Part shown: positions 1 through 8,815 of the stretch, in pieces | How the letters are laid out: the number at the start of each line of letters is the position of its first letter | Numbering within the stretch: the stretch's first letter is position 1 | Translations under genes and position numbers: made by a program | DNA from: Leptolyngbya sp. FACHB-261 | Lineage (GTDB): Bacteria; Cyanobacteriota; Cyanobacteriia; FACHB-261 | Assembly: GCF_014696065.1 (NCBI RefSeq) | Contig: NZ_JACJPL010000031.1 | Span: 186,001-250,000, forward strand | Direction of reading: 5' to 3' | Length of the DNA stretch: 64,000 nucleotides | Notes under the pieces: model-generated | Databases searched by the model: none | What the model saw: the letters and a program-made list of their open reading frames with translations, nothing else | Told to the model about the DNA's origin: nothing

Positions 1-122
1 GCCATGCGCGACGCAAAAGGCTCTGGATAGACGGAAGGTTTAGTTCGCACTGGCATCTCAGACGCGACGACAGCAATCGGCTTTGACTCATGCAACATGC
101 GAACCTCGCGAAGGATGATGAG

Positions 123-227
123 GGCTAACGGTTGAGCTGATTGGATGCAGACAACCTCTGCAACTTAACAGACAAGCGAAACGATAGAGCACCTCGTCTA
201 TGCAGGAATCGCTGCTACCCCGATTAC
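123..227 (-). other. Possible degenerate attC site
   Basis: The left edge reads GGCTAAC and the right edge GATTACG, which resemble decayed RYYYAAC and GTTRRRY core sites. The flanks can pair discontinuously: AGC, GATT, TGCA and GAC on the left match GTC, TGCA, AATC and GCT on the right. It lies 25 bases beyond the stop of the minus-strand gene that ends at 252, which is where a cassette recombination site is expected. The core sites are imperfect, so this is a weak call that rests mainly on position. Confidence 0.3.
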
Positions 228-251
228 GCGTCCGAGCCCGGAGAGGGCACG

Positions 252-648
252 TTACTGAAGCGCCTGTTGGACCAGCAACGTGTCCGTGTACTGGACGTAG
301 CGGATAGCTCTCCCGTCGCGAACCTTCCAAACATGGGCAAACGGCGCCCGGAAGCTTTTACCGGTTGCCTTGTAGGTGCCGCTATAGTGGCCGAGGACGA
401 CGATTGTCTCACCGCCATCGACGGAACTCGTCTGGGGTCGTCTGAAAACCTTCCCAATCCGTGGCAAGCCTCATTAGCACCCCCTTGAGAGCCGCCTCCG
501 GTCCATGGTACGTGCCAGAGAGGGGGAATCCCTCTGCTTCCGTCCATTCGATTTGAGGATCAAGTAGGGGTCGGACTGTGGTGACGTCGCCCTTGGTTAA
601 GGCCTCGTAAAGCGACTTGATGATTTGGAGAGATGTTGTGGCAGCCAT
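252..648 (-). pseudogene. SnoaL/NTF2-like protein, frameshifted
   Basis: Two overlapping minus-strand frames together make one SnoaL-like (NTF2 fold) protein. The N-terminal part (409-648) contains IKSLYEALTKGD and the family's LxPxIEWTE-like stretch. The C-terminal part (252-467) contains VVLGHYSGTYKATGK and ends FAHVWKVRDGRAIRYVQY, typical of the last beta strands of this fold. The frame changes near 415-440, around the codons for DEF/VDGGE, so a one-base indel has broken the gene unless it is a sequencing error. Family members are small cone-shaped enzymes or binding proteins of varied activity, so no substrate can be named. The gene looks more GC-rich than its surroundings, and its stop lies 25 bases from an attC-like site, consistent with a captured cassette. 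Confidence 0.7.
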
Positions 649-825
649 GTTTTCTCCTCGGAGAAGATCCCCTTCCCCTCCTCGCAGCCGACGTCCAGAG
701 CGGCCCTAGCGTGCAGCGTGACAGCACGGGCGACGAGGTTGAGTATTAATTGCCTCTCATACTTTTATCATTACATACCGAAACACGTGGAGCAACAGCA
801 CAACTATTGTTAGGCTTGCTGGGCT

Positions 826-955
826 ATTGGGCCGCAAGTTTCCACATAACATACCCATAGTGGTGATTAGGCGGATGATTTCCACATAGCACCTCAAATC
901 AGGTAGATAAGCAGAATCTTTCCGCATATTTTCAGCTCGGCACACCTGAATTAAC
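826..955. repeat. Dispersed repeat, copy A (head segment only)
   Basis: This stretch carries the head of a repeat found at five or more other places in the first 21 kb: 'tagtggtgattaggcggatg', then 'aggcagaatctttccgcat'-like words and 'ttttcag'. A GTTAGGC core word sits just before it at 809-815, with a poor partner near 701-707, so it may follow a decayed attC. The IS5-like and 21-bp parts seen in other copies are absent. From 956 to 1292 I see no gene and nothing else recognisable. Confidence 0.55.
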
Positions 956-1292
956 AAGCATTTTAATTACTCAGGGCCTTTTAGATGGAGTTCCTCTGGC
1001 TCAGCTGGTTTCCCAGCTAGCCACGGCAACACAGTCCATTGCTAAGAATAATCTAGTACTAAGTAGATAAGTCTATAAGAAGTAGGAACAGAGATAGGGA
1101 ATTGACCTGCGATTCGTGGAAGCCAGGTTTGCTCATTTCTGATTAGTGTAGCTGCTGTTTTTCAGGGTAGGAGTCTTGCAGAAAGATAGCCGCCTAGCCG
1201 AAACATTACCTTGCAGCAATAGTTCTTCCGGGTGATTCAGAAACTATAAATTTAGTCCAATCTATTCTAGTAAAGTGAACCTGTATGTTTGT

Positions 1293-2087
1293 ATGACAAC
1301 AGCCTTGATTACCGGAGCCTCTGCCGGCATTGGTGCAGCATTTGCACAGCAATTAGCAGCGCGGCAAACTGATCTTGTGCTGGTTGCTCGTTCCCAGGAC
1401 AAGTTACACGAACTTGCCAATTCGCTCCATCATCAATATCACATCCAAGTAGATATCATCGTCCAGGATTTGACAGCAGCAGACGCTACAGAAACAATCT
1501 TTCAAACTGTGCAGCACCTTGGACGATCGATCGACTTATTGGTGAACAATGCTGGAATTGGAGATTACGGTGATTTTGCCGAAAGCGACCGAGATCTTCA
1601 GCTTAAGATGGTGCAGCTTAATATTGCGACGATTGTAGATTTGACCCATCGCTTCTTGCCTGGGATGCGGCAGCGTCGGACTGGAGGGGTAATCAATCTG
1701 TCTTCGGTGGCAGCGTTTCAGTCTATGCCCTATTTCTCGATCTACGCGGCAACAAAAGCATTTATTCTCAGCTTTAGCGAAGCTTTGTGGGCAGAGAATC
1801 GCAGCTATGGAGTGCATGTACTAGCCGTTTGTCCAGGACCAGCTGGCATTAAATTTTTCAAAGAAGCGGGATTTCCGCCGTTCCTAGTTAATGTAGCTGA
1901 AAAGTTTGATACGCCAGCTGAGACTGTTGTACGAGATGCCATAAAAGCATTTGAAAAACGAGAATCGATCGTTATTCCCGGCAGCCTGATTAATCCCATT
2001 CTGGCTACGCTGCCTCGGTTTTTGCCCCGAGAGGGAGTTTCTAGCTTCTGGAAGCTGGTGTTAGGAAGTGATGCTGGCAAACAATAA
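1293..2087 (+). CDS. Short-chain dehydrogenase/reductase (SDR)
   Basis: A 264-residue classical SDR. The NAD(P)-binding motif TGASAGIG is at residues 7-14, the structural NNAG near 85-90, the catalytic Ser in NLSSVAA near 138, and the YAATK catalytic Tyr/Lys pair near 153. The hydrophobic, unhomogeneous C-terminus resembles the DltE/YqjQ-like subgroup, usually annotated as oxidoreductases of unknown substrate. The ATG at 1293 is chosen over an upstream in-frame codon because the protein then begins directly at the first beta strand; no strong ribosome binding site is visible. The gene runs against the cassette-type minus-strand genes around it. An IS1-family element begins two bases after its stop codon, so any downstream partner or terminator has probably been displaced. 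Confidence 0.85.
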   Translation: MTTALITGASAGIGAAFAQQLAARQTDLVLVARSQDKLHELANSLHHQYHIQVDIIVQDLTAADATETIFQTVQHLGRSIDLLVNNAGIGDYGDFAESDRDLQLKMVQLNIATIVDLTHRFLPGMRQRRTGGVINLSSVAAFQSMPYFSIYAATKAFILSFSEALWAENRSYGVHVLAVCPGPAGIKFFKEAGFPPFLVNVAEKFDTPAETVVRDAIKAFEKRESIVIPGSLINPILATLPRFLPREGVSSFWKLVLGSDAGKQ

Positions 2088-2089
2088 CG

Positions 2090-2867
2090 GGTAGTGCTAA
2101 AGATGTAAGGATGCGTTGTAGTGGTGAACAAAGTACCAAATTGCGCCAACATGGTTCTCCAACTTTTTGGAAACGAAACGTCTTCCTCACGAGGCGCGAT
2201 GCTCGTTGGCGTAAGGTGCAGTTAAATCACTCCATATAACTGGTTTCGCCACTCTCCTTACCAACCCTCTGATGTCACTTGCTGGGGAAGACCTCGTCGT
2301 AAGCCGACCAGAAATCGGTGTCAGCAATAGCACACTGGCGATACGCTCCTGGCAAAGCATCCCATAATCCTTGAACTCCATCTCGACCTTGGTCTCCAAC
2401 GTACACCCCCACAATTTCTCGTGTTTCGACATCCAACGCCAACCAAATCCACTGCTTGTTGCCTTTATTACCTACAAACGACCACAGCTCATCACACTGG
2501 ATAATTAAGCGTCCCTTTTTCTAGCCCTTACGTTGGTCTGACGCGGCACACTCTCACATTTTTCATTGACATAGCTTTGGAGCCAAGATTTTGAAACAGC
2601 CGCGACTCTGGCAATTCCAGCTAGCGGAATCTTCTCAAGTAGTAGTTTATCGATTAGGGTTTTGGTTGCCTGAACAATGATTTTGTTTTGGGGGTCTTGC
2701 ACAAATTGCTTGCCACAATCACGGCACTTAAAGTTCTGTTTACCGTTGTGGACTTTGCCCTTTTTGACGACATGAGTTGAGTAACAGACAGGGCAGATAG
2801 GTTGGGAATCAGACATGGAGCATCTGAGGTAACCTTATTCCTCCATCCTTACATCTTGAGGGCTACC
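2090..2867 (-). mobile_element. IS1-family insertion sequence, degenerate
   Basis: The element is 778 bases long, close to the usual IS1 length, and is bounded by imperfect inverted repeats. The left end begins GGTAGTGCTAAAGATGTAAG; the right end, read on the minus strand, begins GGTAGCCCTCAAGATGTAAG. No target duplication is evident (flanks acaataacg and cacgtctct), so one end may have been rearranged or the element is old. It inserted immediately downstream of the SDR gene ending at 2087. A short minus-strand frame just beyond it (about 2868-2992, containing RYDKWLSHVFALS) looks like a fragment of another interrupted gene that I cannot name. Confidence 0.8.
2170..2816 (-). pseudogene. IS1-family transposase (InsA/InsB-like), inactivated
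   Basis: The first part (2505-2816) is intact. It has an InsA-like zinc-binding N-terminus with two CxxC pairs (CPVC at residues 9-12, CRDC at 31-34), followed by a helix-turn-helix region (LAGIARVAAVSKSWLQSYV). The catalytic part continues in another frame beginning near 2520: IIQCDELWSFVGNKGNKQWIW, then ADTDFWSAYDEVFP, matching the DDE region of IS1 transposases. It is interrupted by at least two in-frame stops, after FPSK and after SYME. IS1 normally joins its two frames by programmed -1 frameshifting, but the added stops mean this copy cannot make a full transposase. Confidence 0.8.
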
Positions 2868-3006
2868 CACGTCTCTATTGTGGGAGCAATGATTTCGAGA
2901 GGATGCGCCTTGAATGACTTGTAGTCGAGGTCAAAGGACCAGAGCCTCAATGTGACAGAGAGAGCAAAGACATGGCTTAACCATTTATCGTAGCGAGGTC
3001 ACATGT

Positions 3007-3135
3007 GCCTAGCGCTGCAATTGAGCGGCTGCAAACAACTTCTGCATCACCACCAAGATCTCGCTTCAGCACCTACCTCACGCCTTATTTTGACCATCCT
3101 CTCGACCTCATTGGCCCTAGGGCATATTGTTAGCA
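3007..3135 (-). other. attC-like recombination site (degenerate)
   Basis: The left edge GCCTAGCGCTGCAATTGAGC and following GGCTGCAA closely resemble the left half of the site at 18396 (GTCTAAC ... TGAGCGGCTGCAAG). The right edge ends in TTGTTAGCA, as that site does. CTCATTGGC and CCTAGGGC near the right edge can pair with the left arm. The minus-strand membrane-protein gene stops at 3161, 26 bases away, as expected for a cassette whose gene reads on the minus strand. The left core has G in place of the second A, so it may no longer recombine. Confidence 0.45.
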
Positions 3136-3160
3136 CATCGATACAAAGCTAGAAGTTAAA

Positions 3161-3709
3161 CTACTTCTCTACAAACTCTGGTACGCTTCTTCTGCGCCAG
3201 AATTTGAGTTTGTTAACGAGTCTTCCTGTAGTCTGCCCAATCTTCCATCTGCTCCTATTGAGATAAATCAAGCCCCAAACTGCTCCTATGGTAGCCAGTA
3301 GACACCAAGCACTGGATGCCCAAACAAACTGACCCACTTTGAGTGATAAAAGCAAAGGTCCAAAAGGAACCGTAGCTAATATCAGAACTTGAAGGGCAGT
3401 TCGTCCCAGCCGCAGCAGGTAGTTTGCCGAATCAAATAACCAGTCAAGAACTTTCTTGGGTAGTGTCCAAAACAACCAGACAAGGGCTTGTTTGAGAAAG
3501 TACGTTACTCCCCGGACTAGCCTCCAAAGAAAATCAAAAGTATACGTAACTACTGACGTCAGAGTATTTCCTACCCATGTAGGTAGCTTTTGGAAAATAA
3601 ATATGAATATTCCTCGAATCGCCCTATCTAAGTAATCAGAAAGCCAATCAAGTTCATCAATGTGCCGTTCTTCATTACTAAGTTGCGATACATCATCCTG
3701 GCTGTCCAT
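3161..3709 (-). CDS. Hypothetical membrane protein
   Basis: A 182-residue protein I do not recognise. After an acidic N-terminus (about 25 residues) it has amphipathic or hydrophobic segments around residues 32-47 and 60-80, and clearer membrane spans near 105-125 and 130-148, then a very basic tail (KLKFWRRR). Aromatic-rich repeats such as FLWRLVRG, FLKQALVWLFW and VLDWLFDSANYLL give it the look of a membrane-surface helical protein. The ATG at 3709 is the first plausible start; the ribosome binding site is weak. It lies just upstream of an attC-like site, so it fits a cassette gene. Cassette genes of unknown function are the rule in such clusters, and nothing in the sequence names a role. 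Confidence 0.6.
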   Translation of the reverse strand: MDSQDDVSQLSNEERHIDELDWLSDYLDRAIRGIFIFIFQKLPTWVGNTLTSVVTYTFDFLWRLVRGVTYFLKQALVWLFWTLPKKVLDWLFDSANYLLRLGRTALQVLILATVPFGPLLLSLKVGQFVWASSAWCLLATIGAVWGLIYLNRSRWKIGQTTGRLVNKLKFWRRRSVPEFVEK

Positions 3710-3733
3710 AATTGTTACCCGATTTGGAAGACA

Positions 3734-4018
3734 CTAATAGCTTGGCAAGCAGCAAAGACAGTTGAATTTGTTTGTGACCGCTTTTCCAACTGTCACCTCA
3801 CTGCTATAGAGTTCCCAGGACTCGAATTTAGTAACGACGACAGCAATCTCTCCACCCACAATTTCCCAGCTATGCCTCAACCAAAGATTTCCGTTCACTT
3901 GAGCATCGCATCCCATAGATACCCTTTCAACTGCGTCCCAATTAAAATCTAGCGAGCTAAAAACCCGCTTGCCCTCGACCGCCGGAGAGCTATTTGTTAA
4001 GCATTCGCGATTGCCCAC
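3734..4018 (-). CDS. Doubtful hypothetical protein
   Basis: A 94-residue frame starting at GTG, ending 25 bases before the start of the membrane-protein gene at 3709. The stretch from about residue 20 to 80 (LDFNWDAVERVSMGCDAQVNGN and on to FESWELYSSEVTVG) has a protein-like alternation of polar and hydrophobic residues. The ends do not look natural, and it may be a decayed or truncated gene. A half-site resembling attC (GGTGGGTGAAGTGGAACGTT, about 4020-4039) abuts its start. I recognise no family. It could also be a chance frame. Confidence 0.3.
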   Translation of the reverse strand: MGNRECLTNSSPAVEGKRVFSSLDFNWDAVERVSMGCDAQVNGNLWLRHSWEIVGGEIAVVVTKFESWELYSSEVTVGKAVTNKFNCLCCLPSY

Positions 4019-4296
4019 GGTGGGTGAAGTGGAACGTTGACCCGTTTATTGCTCACAATTACTAACCATCCTAAAATTCGTTTAAAAACATAGCTTCTCA
4101 GCATGTTGCTAATCTACTTGCTGCTCCCATTGAGACCGAAGGTTTAAGTAGGTGCAACCACGATTAGTAATTTTGTCATCCTTTAACTCAGCTACATCAG
4201 GCATTACTCTAAAACCTTTTTTTATCTATTAAAGATAGCTGGTTTTGATTTTCATAATTATTGCCCGTCACATTTGCTACGGGTTAAAGGATTCAA

Positions 4297-4418
4297 GGTT
4301 AACTGCTAAGCTCAGACGCGTGCCATGCGACCAGTAATAGGCATGGCACATGGGATTCGTAGTGGGAGCACGAAAAACCGCTCCGTAGCATCGCGTCATT
4401 TGCAGCGCCTTGTTAGCC
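4297..4418 (-). other. attC-like recombination site with internal hairpin
   Basis: The 122-base site is bounded by GGTTAAC and GTTAGCC. The arms pair: GCTCAGACGCG on the left aligns with CGCGTCATTTGCAGC on the right, with bulges. Inside is a perfect 9-bp hairpin (GTGCCATGC ... GCATGGCAC, about 4320-4349), comparable to the variable terminal structure of long attC sites. The minus-strand gene beginning at 5215 stops 63 bases to the right. Core sites are not perfect matches to RYYYAAC/GTTRRRY, so activity is uncertain. Confidence 0.5.
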
Positions 4419-4480
4419 CGTACCTGTTCGAAACAAACGTCTGCTCCTACGAGGGAGAAACCATTGATGATTGTGCACCA

Positions 4481-5215
4481 TCATGTGTAGCTTTGCGATG
4501 GTGGCGGGTTTAGGGTGTCGCTTGCCCACGTGACTCCGTCCGTCGGCTCCACTTTATCAACTTCCAACTCGGTGCATGCTATTAGCGCAGCGATCGCTGC
4601 ATCTGTACCAGCGACGTAAGTTGTCATGAAGTCTATTTCTGTCGCGACACACCATGCACAGTCACTCGGCCACCACAGATTAGCTGACTGATGAAACGAT
4701 GAATCGCTAAAAGACGCTTCAATCGCCTCAATAGAAGCGTGGAATAGATGAAACCGACGGTGTGGAATCGCAAACGATGGACTCGATGGCACCAGTGCGT
4801 TTAAGCAGCCGTGCCCTTCCCACACGGCAAACCAGCAGTATTCTGGTGTTGTTGTGTGTGGTGCAAGCGCTTGCCAGAGCGGTCGCGAAACCTTAGGTGG
4901 TAAACTCCCCGTACTTGGCTCTTCAAACGAACCGTTAAGTGCGGGAGGATGTGTCGGGTTGTAACCATCAACAATGTTCGGCCATTGCATCTGTCGATGG
5001 ATAACAGAATTTGTGGCTGTGGCAACGTCTGACCAGCGTATAACCGTCCGCTGACCGTTGATTGTTTGCCAGGCTGGATGGTAGACACGGGCATAGGCCG
5101 AAAACTTCGCAGGCACGATAGACAGAACGCTTTCTGCAAAACTTTGAAGGCGGTCCTCTATCCAGACCGCAGCAGCAGTATTAGTAGCAGGCACAAATGG
5201 AAACACCATATTCAT
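4481..5215 (-). CDS. Conserved hypothetical protein, likely cassette cargo
   Basis: A 244-residue soluble protein without an obvious catalytic motif. The central stretch GCLNALVPSSPSF and the C-terminal NLWWPSDCAWCVATEIDF followed by TYVAGTDAAI resemble a family of hypothetical proteins I associate with actinobacteria and other soil bacteria; this recollection is not verified. The start at 5215 (MNMVFPFVP) is preferred over an upstream frame start because AAGGAAAGG lies seven bases before it. The gene stops 63 bases from the attC-like site at 4297-4418, so it fits a minus-strand gene cassette acquired by transfer. The function is unknown. Confidence 0.65.
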   Translation of the reverse strand: MNMVFPFVPATNTAAAVWIEDRLQSFAESVLSIVPAKFSAYARVYHPAWQTINGQRTVIRWSDVATATNSVIHRQMQWPNIVDGYNPTHPPALNGSFEEPSTGSLPPKVSRPLWQALAPHTTTPEYCWFAVWEGHGCLNALVPSSPSFAIPHRRFHLFHASIEAIEASFSDSSFHQSANLWWPSDCAWCVATEIDFMTTYVAGTDAAIAALIACTELEVDKVEPTDGVTWASDTLNPPPSQSYT

Positions 5216-5341
5216 ACTATCCTTTCCTTCTGTTTTGGCATGAATGTAACACTTAGTTCTAGATATGGCATATGGCATGAGGTGAAACCAATGCTTCTCA
5301 GTTCAGCCTTAAGTAGAGCCGGGAATGGTTAAGGTAAGTTG

Positions 5342-5547
5342 CTGTCTTTGGATAAGAGCCGAGTAATCGGAAATAACATCTGCGGTCGTCGAAATAGATT
5401 TTGAGTAATGCGAAGTAAGAAATACCTACAGCGATGCTGAGGGTGCGAACGAGCAGCTAAACGAGACCTACGTCACTAGACCTGCAACACCGTCTCAAAT
5501 TCCAGGAGCCAAACTCTGAGTTATGTCCTTAACTAATAACTCAAGCA
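5342..5547. repeat. Dispersed repeat, copy G (21-bp units plus tail)
   Basis: It contains about three diverged 21-bp units (gagtaatcggaaataacatc, then gcggtcgtcgaaatag, then gagtaatgcgaagtaagaaa) followed by the conserved tail 'aatacctacagcgatgctga', 'cgagcagctaaacgagacct' and 'gcaacacc'. The tail ends exactly at the GTCTAAC core of the attC at 5548. The same tail-to-attC junction occurs at 13069 and 16223. Read on the minus strand, the repeat therefore begins at the recombination point of an attC, which suggests it was a non-coding cassette. The head and IS5-like segments of other copies are missing. Confidence 0.75.
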
Positions 5548-5634
5548 GTCTAACGGGGCTGTTGAGGGGCTGTCAGCAAACTTTGCGGCTAGACAAGAGC
5601 TTTCGTCAGTCCGCTCGAACAGAAGTGTTGTGCT
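5548..5634 (-). other. attC site (87 bases)
   Basis: The left core GTCTAAC reads GTTAGAC on the minus strand, a perfect GTTRRRY. The right edge is GTTGTGC. The arms pair well: CTGTTGAGGGGCTGTCAG on the left against a right arm whose complement reads CTGTTCGAGCGGACTG, leaving small bulges as in functional attC sites. The HxlR gene stops at 5606, inside the site, so the last codons of that gene are written in attC sequence. Size and sequence match the sites at 11504, 14279, 16223 and 18396. Confidence 0.7.
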
Positions 5635-5962
5635 GCTGACTAACCGCTTCTATCTCTTGCTGCAAATCTGCAACTGCATCCAAAATGGCAACAAAGCGTT
5701 GCCCTAAATCGGTCAGCTTGTATTCAACTCTCGGCGGAATCTCTCCGTAAGCAATTCTCTCCAGAATTCCGAAGCTCACCATCTTGTTTAGGCAATCGCT
5801 TTGCACTTTGGTCGTAAGCCCATCAATGGAGCGCGTGATCGCTCCAGGACGATCCACTCCCTGACGAATCAAGGTCAAAATTCGGATCGACCACTTACAG
5901 CCAATGATGTACTCCAGCATTGCTGCTGCTGAAGTTGTTTTATCTGGTCTTGCTCTACCCAT
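5606..5962 (-). CDS. HxlR-family transcriptional regulator
   Basis: A 118-residue winged-helix protein of the HxlR type. The family signature GCKWSIRILTLI is at residues 27-38, GAITRSIDGLTTKV forms the recognition region near 40-54, and the wing follows at PPRVEYKLTDLGQRF near 76-90. HxlR proteins bind operators next to oxidoreductase genes and respond to electrophiles or quinones. Here the gene is divergent from the SDR at 6118 with a 155-base gap, the classical arrangement for repression of the neighbouring dehydrogenase and of itself; this is inference. The last residues (about NTSVRAD) are encoded inside the attC at 5548-5634, so the C-terminus seems to have been set by cassette capture. 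Confidence 0.88.
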   Translation of the reverse strand: MGRARPDKTTSAAAMLEYIIGCKWSIRILTLIRQGVDRPGAITRSIDGLTTKVQSDCLNKMVSFGILERIAYGEIPPRVEYKLTDLGQRFVAILDAVADLQQEIEAVSQQHNTSVRAD

Positions 5963-6117
5963 TTTGCCTAAATCAAAAAACTTTCTTCGCGCCCTGTCTC
6001 AATTTCTACCAAAAAGTGCGTACCCCACCCGAAGGTGCTTACTTCTCTACTCCAGCTCAGTTGCTTAAGATGCTGCTGTGTTTGTAATCAATCCATAACC
6101 TTGGAAAGGAACCAATC

Positions 6118-6894
6118 ATGTACTCAGAGTTTAAGCACAAACAAGCACTCATTATCGGCGGAAGCAGTGGTATCGGACGAGCAGTTGCAGAAATTCTTCT
6201 CACTCAAGGGGCAGTCGTCACGATTTTAGGGCGCAATCTCGAAAAGCTTCAGGCAACGGCATCTGATCTAGAGCAATTAGGCAATATCCAGGTTTGGCAA
6301 GCAGACATCAGCAATCGTCAAGATACATTCCGGCTGGTTGAACAGATTGCTACCGAATTGAGGAATGTTCAGTACCTTATTAATTCGGCAGGTGTCTTTT
6401 TGCCACAGTCATTTCTCAACCACTCAGAGGCGGATTACGATCGCTACCTTAATATCAATCGCGGTACCTTCTTCGCAACACAGCAAGTTGTTCGTAATAT
6501 AGTGGAGCATGAACAAGGGGGAGCAATTGTCAATGTTGGCTCAATGTGGGCACATCAAGCTGTACTTGCCACGCCATCCTCTGCATACTCAATGGCAAAG
6601 GCAGGGTTGCACGCTCTTACGCAGCACTTAGCAATGGAACTTGCTCAGTACCGAATTCGAGTCAATGCTGTCGCACCCGCAGTTGTAGAAACGCCAATTT
6701 ATGGAGCTTTCATCAAACCCGAAGAGATTCATACAACGCTACAGGGCTTCAACAACTTTCATCCAATTGGTCGTGTTGGGCAACCGATGGATGTTGCAGA
6801 GATCATTGCTTTCTTAATGTCTAATCACTCTTCTTGGGTTACGGGTGCTACTTGGGATGTGGATGGTGGAGTAATGGCAGGGCGTAATTCCTAA
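6118..6894 (+). CDS. Short-chain dehydrogenase/reductase, FabG-like
   Basis: A 258-residue classical SDR with [11 protein letters not shown] as the cofactor glycine motif near residues 12-22, INSAG (variant of NNAG) near 88-92, Ser in NVGSMWAHQ near 142, and YSMAK as the catalytic Tyr/Lys near 156-160. It ends in the usual [12 protein letters not shown] motif of tetrameric FabG-like enzymes. Such enzymes reduce or oxidise carbonyl/alcohol groups with NAD(P)(H); the substrate is not inferable. The ribosome binding site GGAAAGGA lies 8 bases before the ATG. It is divergent from the HxlR regulator ending at 5606, which probably controls it. No attC follows it, so it would sit backwards inside the cassette region and rely on its own promoter. 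Confidence 0.9.
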   Translation: MYSEFKHKQALIIGGSSGIGRAVAEILLTQGAVVTILGRNLEKLQATASDLEQLGNIQVWQADISNRQDTFRLVEQIATELRNVQYLINSAGVFLPQSFLNHSEADYDRYLNINRGTFFATQQVVRNIVEHEQGGAIVNVGSMWAHQAVLATPSSAYSMAKAGLHALTQHLAMELAQYRIRVNAVAPAVVETPIYGAFIKPEEIHTTLQGFNNFHPIGRVGQPMDVAEIIAFLMSNHSSWVTGATWDVDGGVMAGRNS

Positions 6895-6955
6895 TCTTGA
6901 ACTGCGCAGCCTGACTAAAAAGCTTGCCCCTAGCTGCCAACTACTGCATTGTTCT

Positions 6956-7870
6956 CTATTCGATGATGTTTTGCTGTTTCAGTTTTGCTACGAGCTCTTC
7001 CATACACTCAATAAACGCTTTCAACTTAGCAGAGACATAGCGCTTCTGCGGATACAGAATGGAGATTGGCGAACCTGTTGGTGCGAACGCTGATAGAACA
7101 GGCTTAAGGTCTCCTCGTGCGATCGCGGGTTGAACCAGAAAGTTATACAGTTGAATCAATCCTCCCCCTGCAATCGCAGTTTCTACTAGCGCCTCTGGAT
7201 GATTGAATGAGAAGCGACCGGATACAGGAATCTCCACTCTCCGTCCATTCTGTTGAAAGAGCCAATCACGCACTCGCCCTGTTTGGGGCATAACAAAATT
7301 TAGGCATTGGTGAGATTGCAATTCACTAAGTGTTTGAGGTTCTCCATAAAGACTTAGGTAAGCTGGGGCCGCACACACGATTAATCGAGCCATTGCTAGA
7401 GGATGCATGATGAGCTGACTATCTGGACTACTGCCCAAGCGCACGGCAGCATCTAAGCCTGCTTCAATCAAATCTGTATGACGATCATTGAACGTAATCT
7501 CAAACTTGAGGTCGGGGTATCGCTCAGCCAATTGCGGCAAGACGGGCGCGATATAGAGCCGCCCAAATGCAACGGTTAAGTCTAGGCGCAAAGTTCCAGA
7601 CGGAGCAGAACGTGCCTGGCTCAAAGCAAGCTCGGCCTCCTCCAACTGACTCAGAATTTGTTGGCAATACTCATAAAATACTTTTCCATCCTCAGTTAAG
7701 GAAAGGCTGCGGGTTGTGCGGTTTAGCAAGCGAGATCCCAAGCGTGCCTCTAGTTGCTGCACTGCTCGACTGACGGATGCTGGAGAGGAACCTAATTGAC
7801 GGGCAGCCTCAGAAAAGCTGCCGTGTTGCGTCACTCGCGCAAAGAAAACTAGGCTCGTGAGTTGATCCAT
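6956..7870 (-). CDS. LysR-family transcriptional regulator
   Basis: A 304-residue LysR-type regulator. The N-terminal winged helix (residues 1-60) carries the typical VTQHGSFSEAARQLGSSPAS and VSRAVQQLEARLGSRLLNRT stretches. The effector-binding domain follows from about residue 90, with the DAAVRLGSSPDS and CLNFVMPQ regions common in the AaeR/CrgA-like subgroup. ATG 7870 is used; an upstream TTG would add two residues. It is divergent from the SDR starting at 8015 with a gap of about 145 bases, so it is the likely local activator or repressor of that gene. The co-inducer is unknown. Confidence 0.92.
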   Translation of the reverse strand: MDQLTSLVFFARVTQHGSFSEAARQLGSSPASVSRAVQQLEARLGSRLLNRTTRSLSLTEDGKVFYEYCQQILSQLEEAELALSQARSAPSGTLRLDLTVAFGRLYIAPVLPQLAERYPDLKFEITFNDRHTDLIEAGLDAAVRLGSSPDSQLIMHPLAMARLIVCAAPAYLSLYGEPQTLSELQSHQCLNFVMPQTGRVRDWLFQQNGRRVEIPVSGRFSFNHPEALVETAIAGGGLIQLYNFLVQPAIARGDLKPVLSAFAPTGSPISILYPQKRYVSAKLKAFIECMEELVAKLKQQNIIE

Positions 7871-8014
7871 GAACAAAAAGGAGATGGGTTATTGCAGATT
7901 CTGAAAAGGTTATTTGCATAATAGCCGCTTTTTTTCAGCTTTTGAAAGAACTACTATCAAAGCGTGCAGGAGATTCACAAGCTAAGCGCAGGCTTACAAG
8001 TTAGGAGCAAAAAG

Positions 8015-8758
8015 ATGAAACTCGAAAATTCAGTTGCGCTGGTTACAGGTGCTAATGGTGGTTTGGGCAAAGCCTATGTTGAAGCATTACTGGCAGTGGG
8101 AGCCGAGCGAATCTATGCTGCTGCTCGGAAGCCAGAATCACTGAGTAGAATTGTCGCGCTTGATCCAGAGCGGGTGGTTCCCATACAGCTTGACATTACC
8201 GATGCTCGATCGATTCAGAATGTCGTTGCAAGCTATCAGGATGTCACGTTATTGATCAATAACGCGGGTGTTGCCCTCAATTATGGTGGCTTCATCACCC
8301 ATCCTGATCTTGAAAGTGCCAGAGCTGAGATGGAAGTTAATTACTTTGGCACGCTGATGATGGTTCAAGCGTTTGCGCCAGTTCTCAAGCAAAACGGGGG
8401 TGGAGCGATTGCCAATGTTTTATCCATCTTGGCTCAAGCAACGGCTCCGGTCATTGGTACTTACTCTGCCTCAAAAGCGGCAGCTTTGGCGTTGACTAAA
8501 GGAATTCGAGCAGAGCTTGCGGCACAAGGCACATTTGTTGTGGCTGTTATGCCTGGAACCATTGATACGGAGATGAGCAAAGACTACGCTGGCCATAAAG
8601 TTTCTCCCATGGAAGTAGCGCAAGCTACCTTACAGGCAATTGTGAATGAAATTGAGGACGTATATCCAGGGGAGCAGGCAACCGCTACAGCCGCCCAGCT
8701 ACTCAGTGATCCAAAAGCGGTTGAGAGGCAAATGGCTGTTCTACTGCCCAATCCATAA
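8015..8758 (+). CDS. Short-chain dehydrogenase/reductase
   Basis: A 247-residue SDR with TGANGGLGKA near residues 10-19, NNAGVAL near 81-87, Ser in LSILAQ near 135 and YSASK (Tyr/Lys pair) near 150. The start at 8015 is supported by TTAGGAG seven bases upstream; an earlier in-frame codon is less likely. The C-terminus (VYPGEQATATAAQLLSDPKAVE) resembles cyanobacterial and proteobacterial SDRs found beside LysR regulators. It is divergent from the LysR gene at 6956-7870, which suggests that protein controls it. The reaction is not inferable beyond NAD(P)-linked redox chemistry. Confidence 0.9.
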   Translation: MKLENSVALVTGANGGLGKAYVEALLAVGAERIYAAARKPESLSRIVALDPERVVPIQLDITDARSIQNVVASYQDVTLLINNAGVALNYGGFITHPDLESARAEMEVNYFGTLMMVQAFAPVLKQNGGGAIANVLSILAQATAPVIGTYSASKAAALALTKGIRAELAAQGTFVVAVMPGTIDTEMSKDYAGHKVSPMEVAQATLQAIVNEIEDVYPGEQATATAAQLLSDPKAVERQMAVLLPNP

Positions 8759-8815
8759 GCTCAGACGCATTAAAGCCTTCTGGGCTCTTAATTATTTAAG
8801 CTTACTGGGATCAGG

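Noticed and set aside
757-957. 66-residue minus-strand frame
   Set aside because: It consists of repeat copy A and lacks coding character.
2081-2876. Target-site duplication of the IS1 element
   Set aside because: The nine bases on each side differ (acaataacg versus cacgtctct).
4325-4513. 62-residue plus-strand frame
   Set aside because: It lies in the attC-like site at 4297-4418 and has no homologous look.
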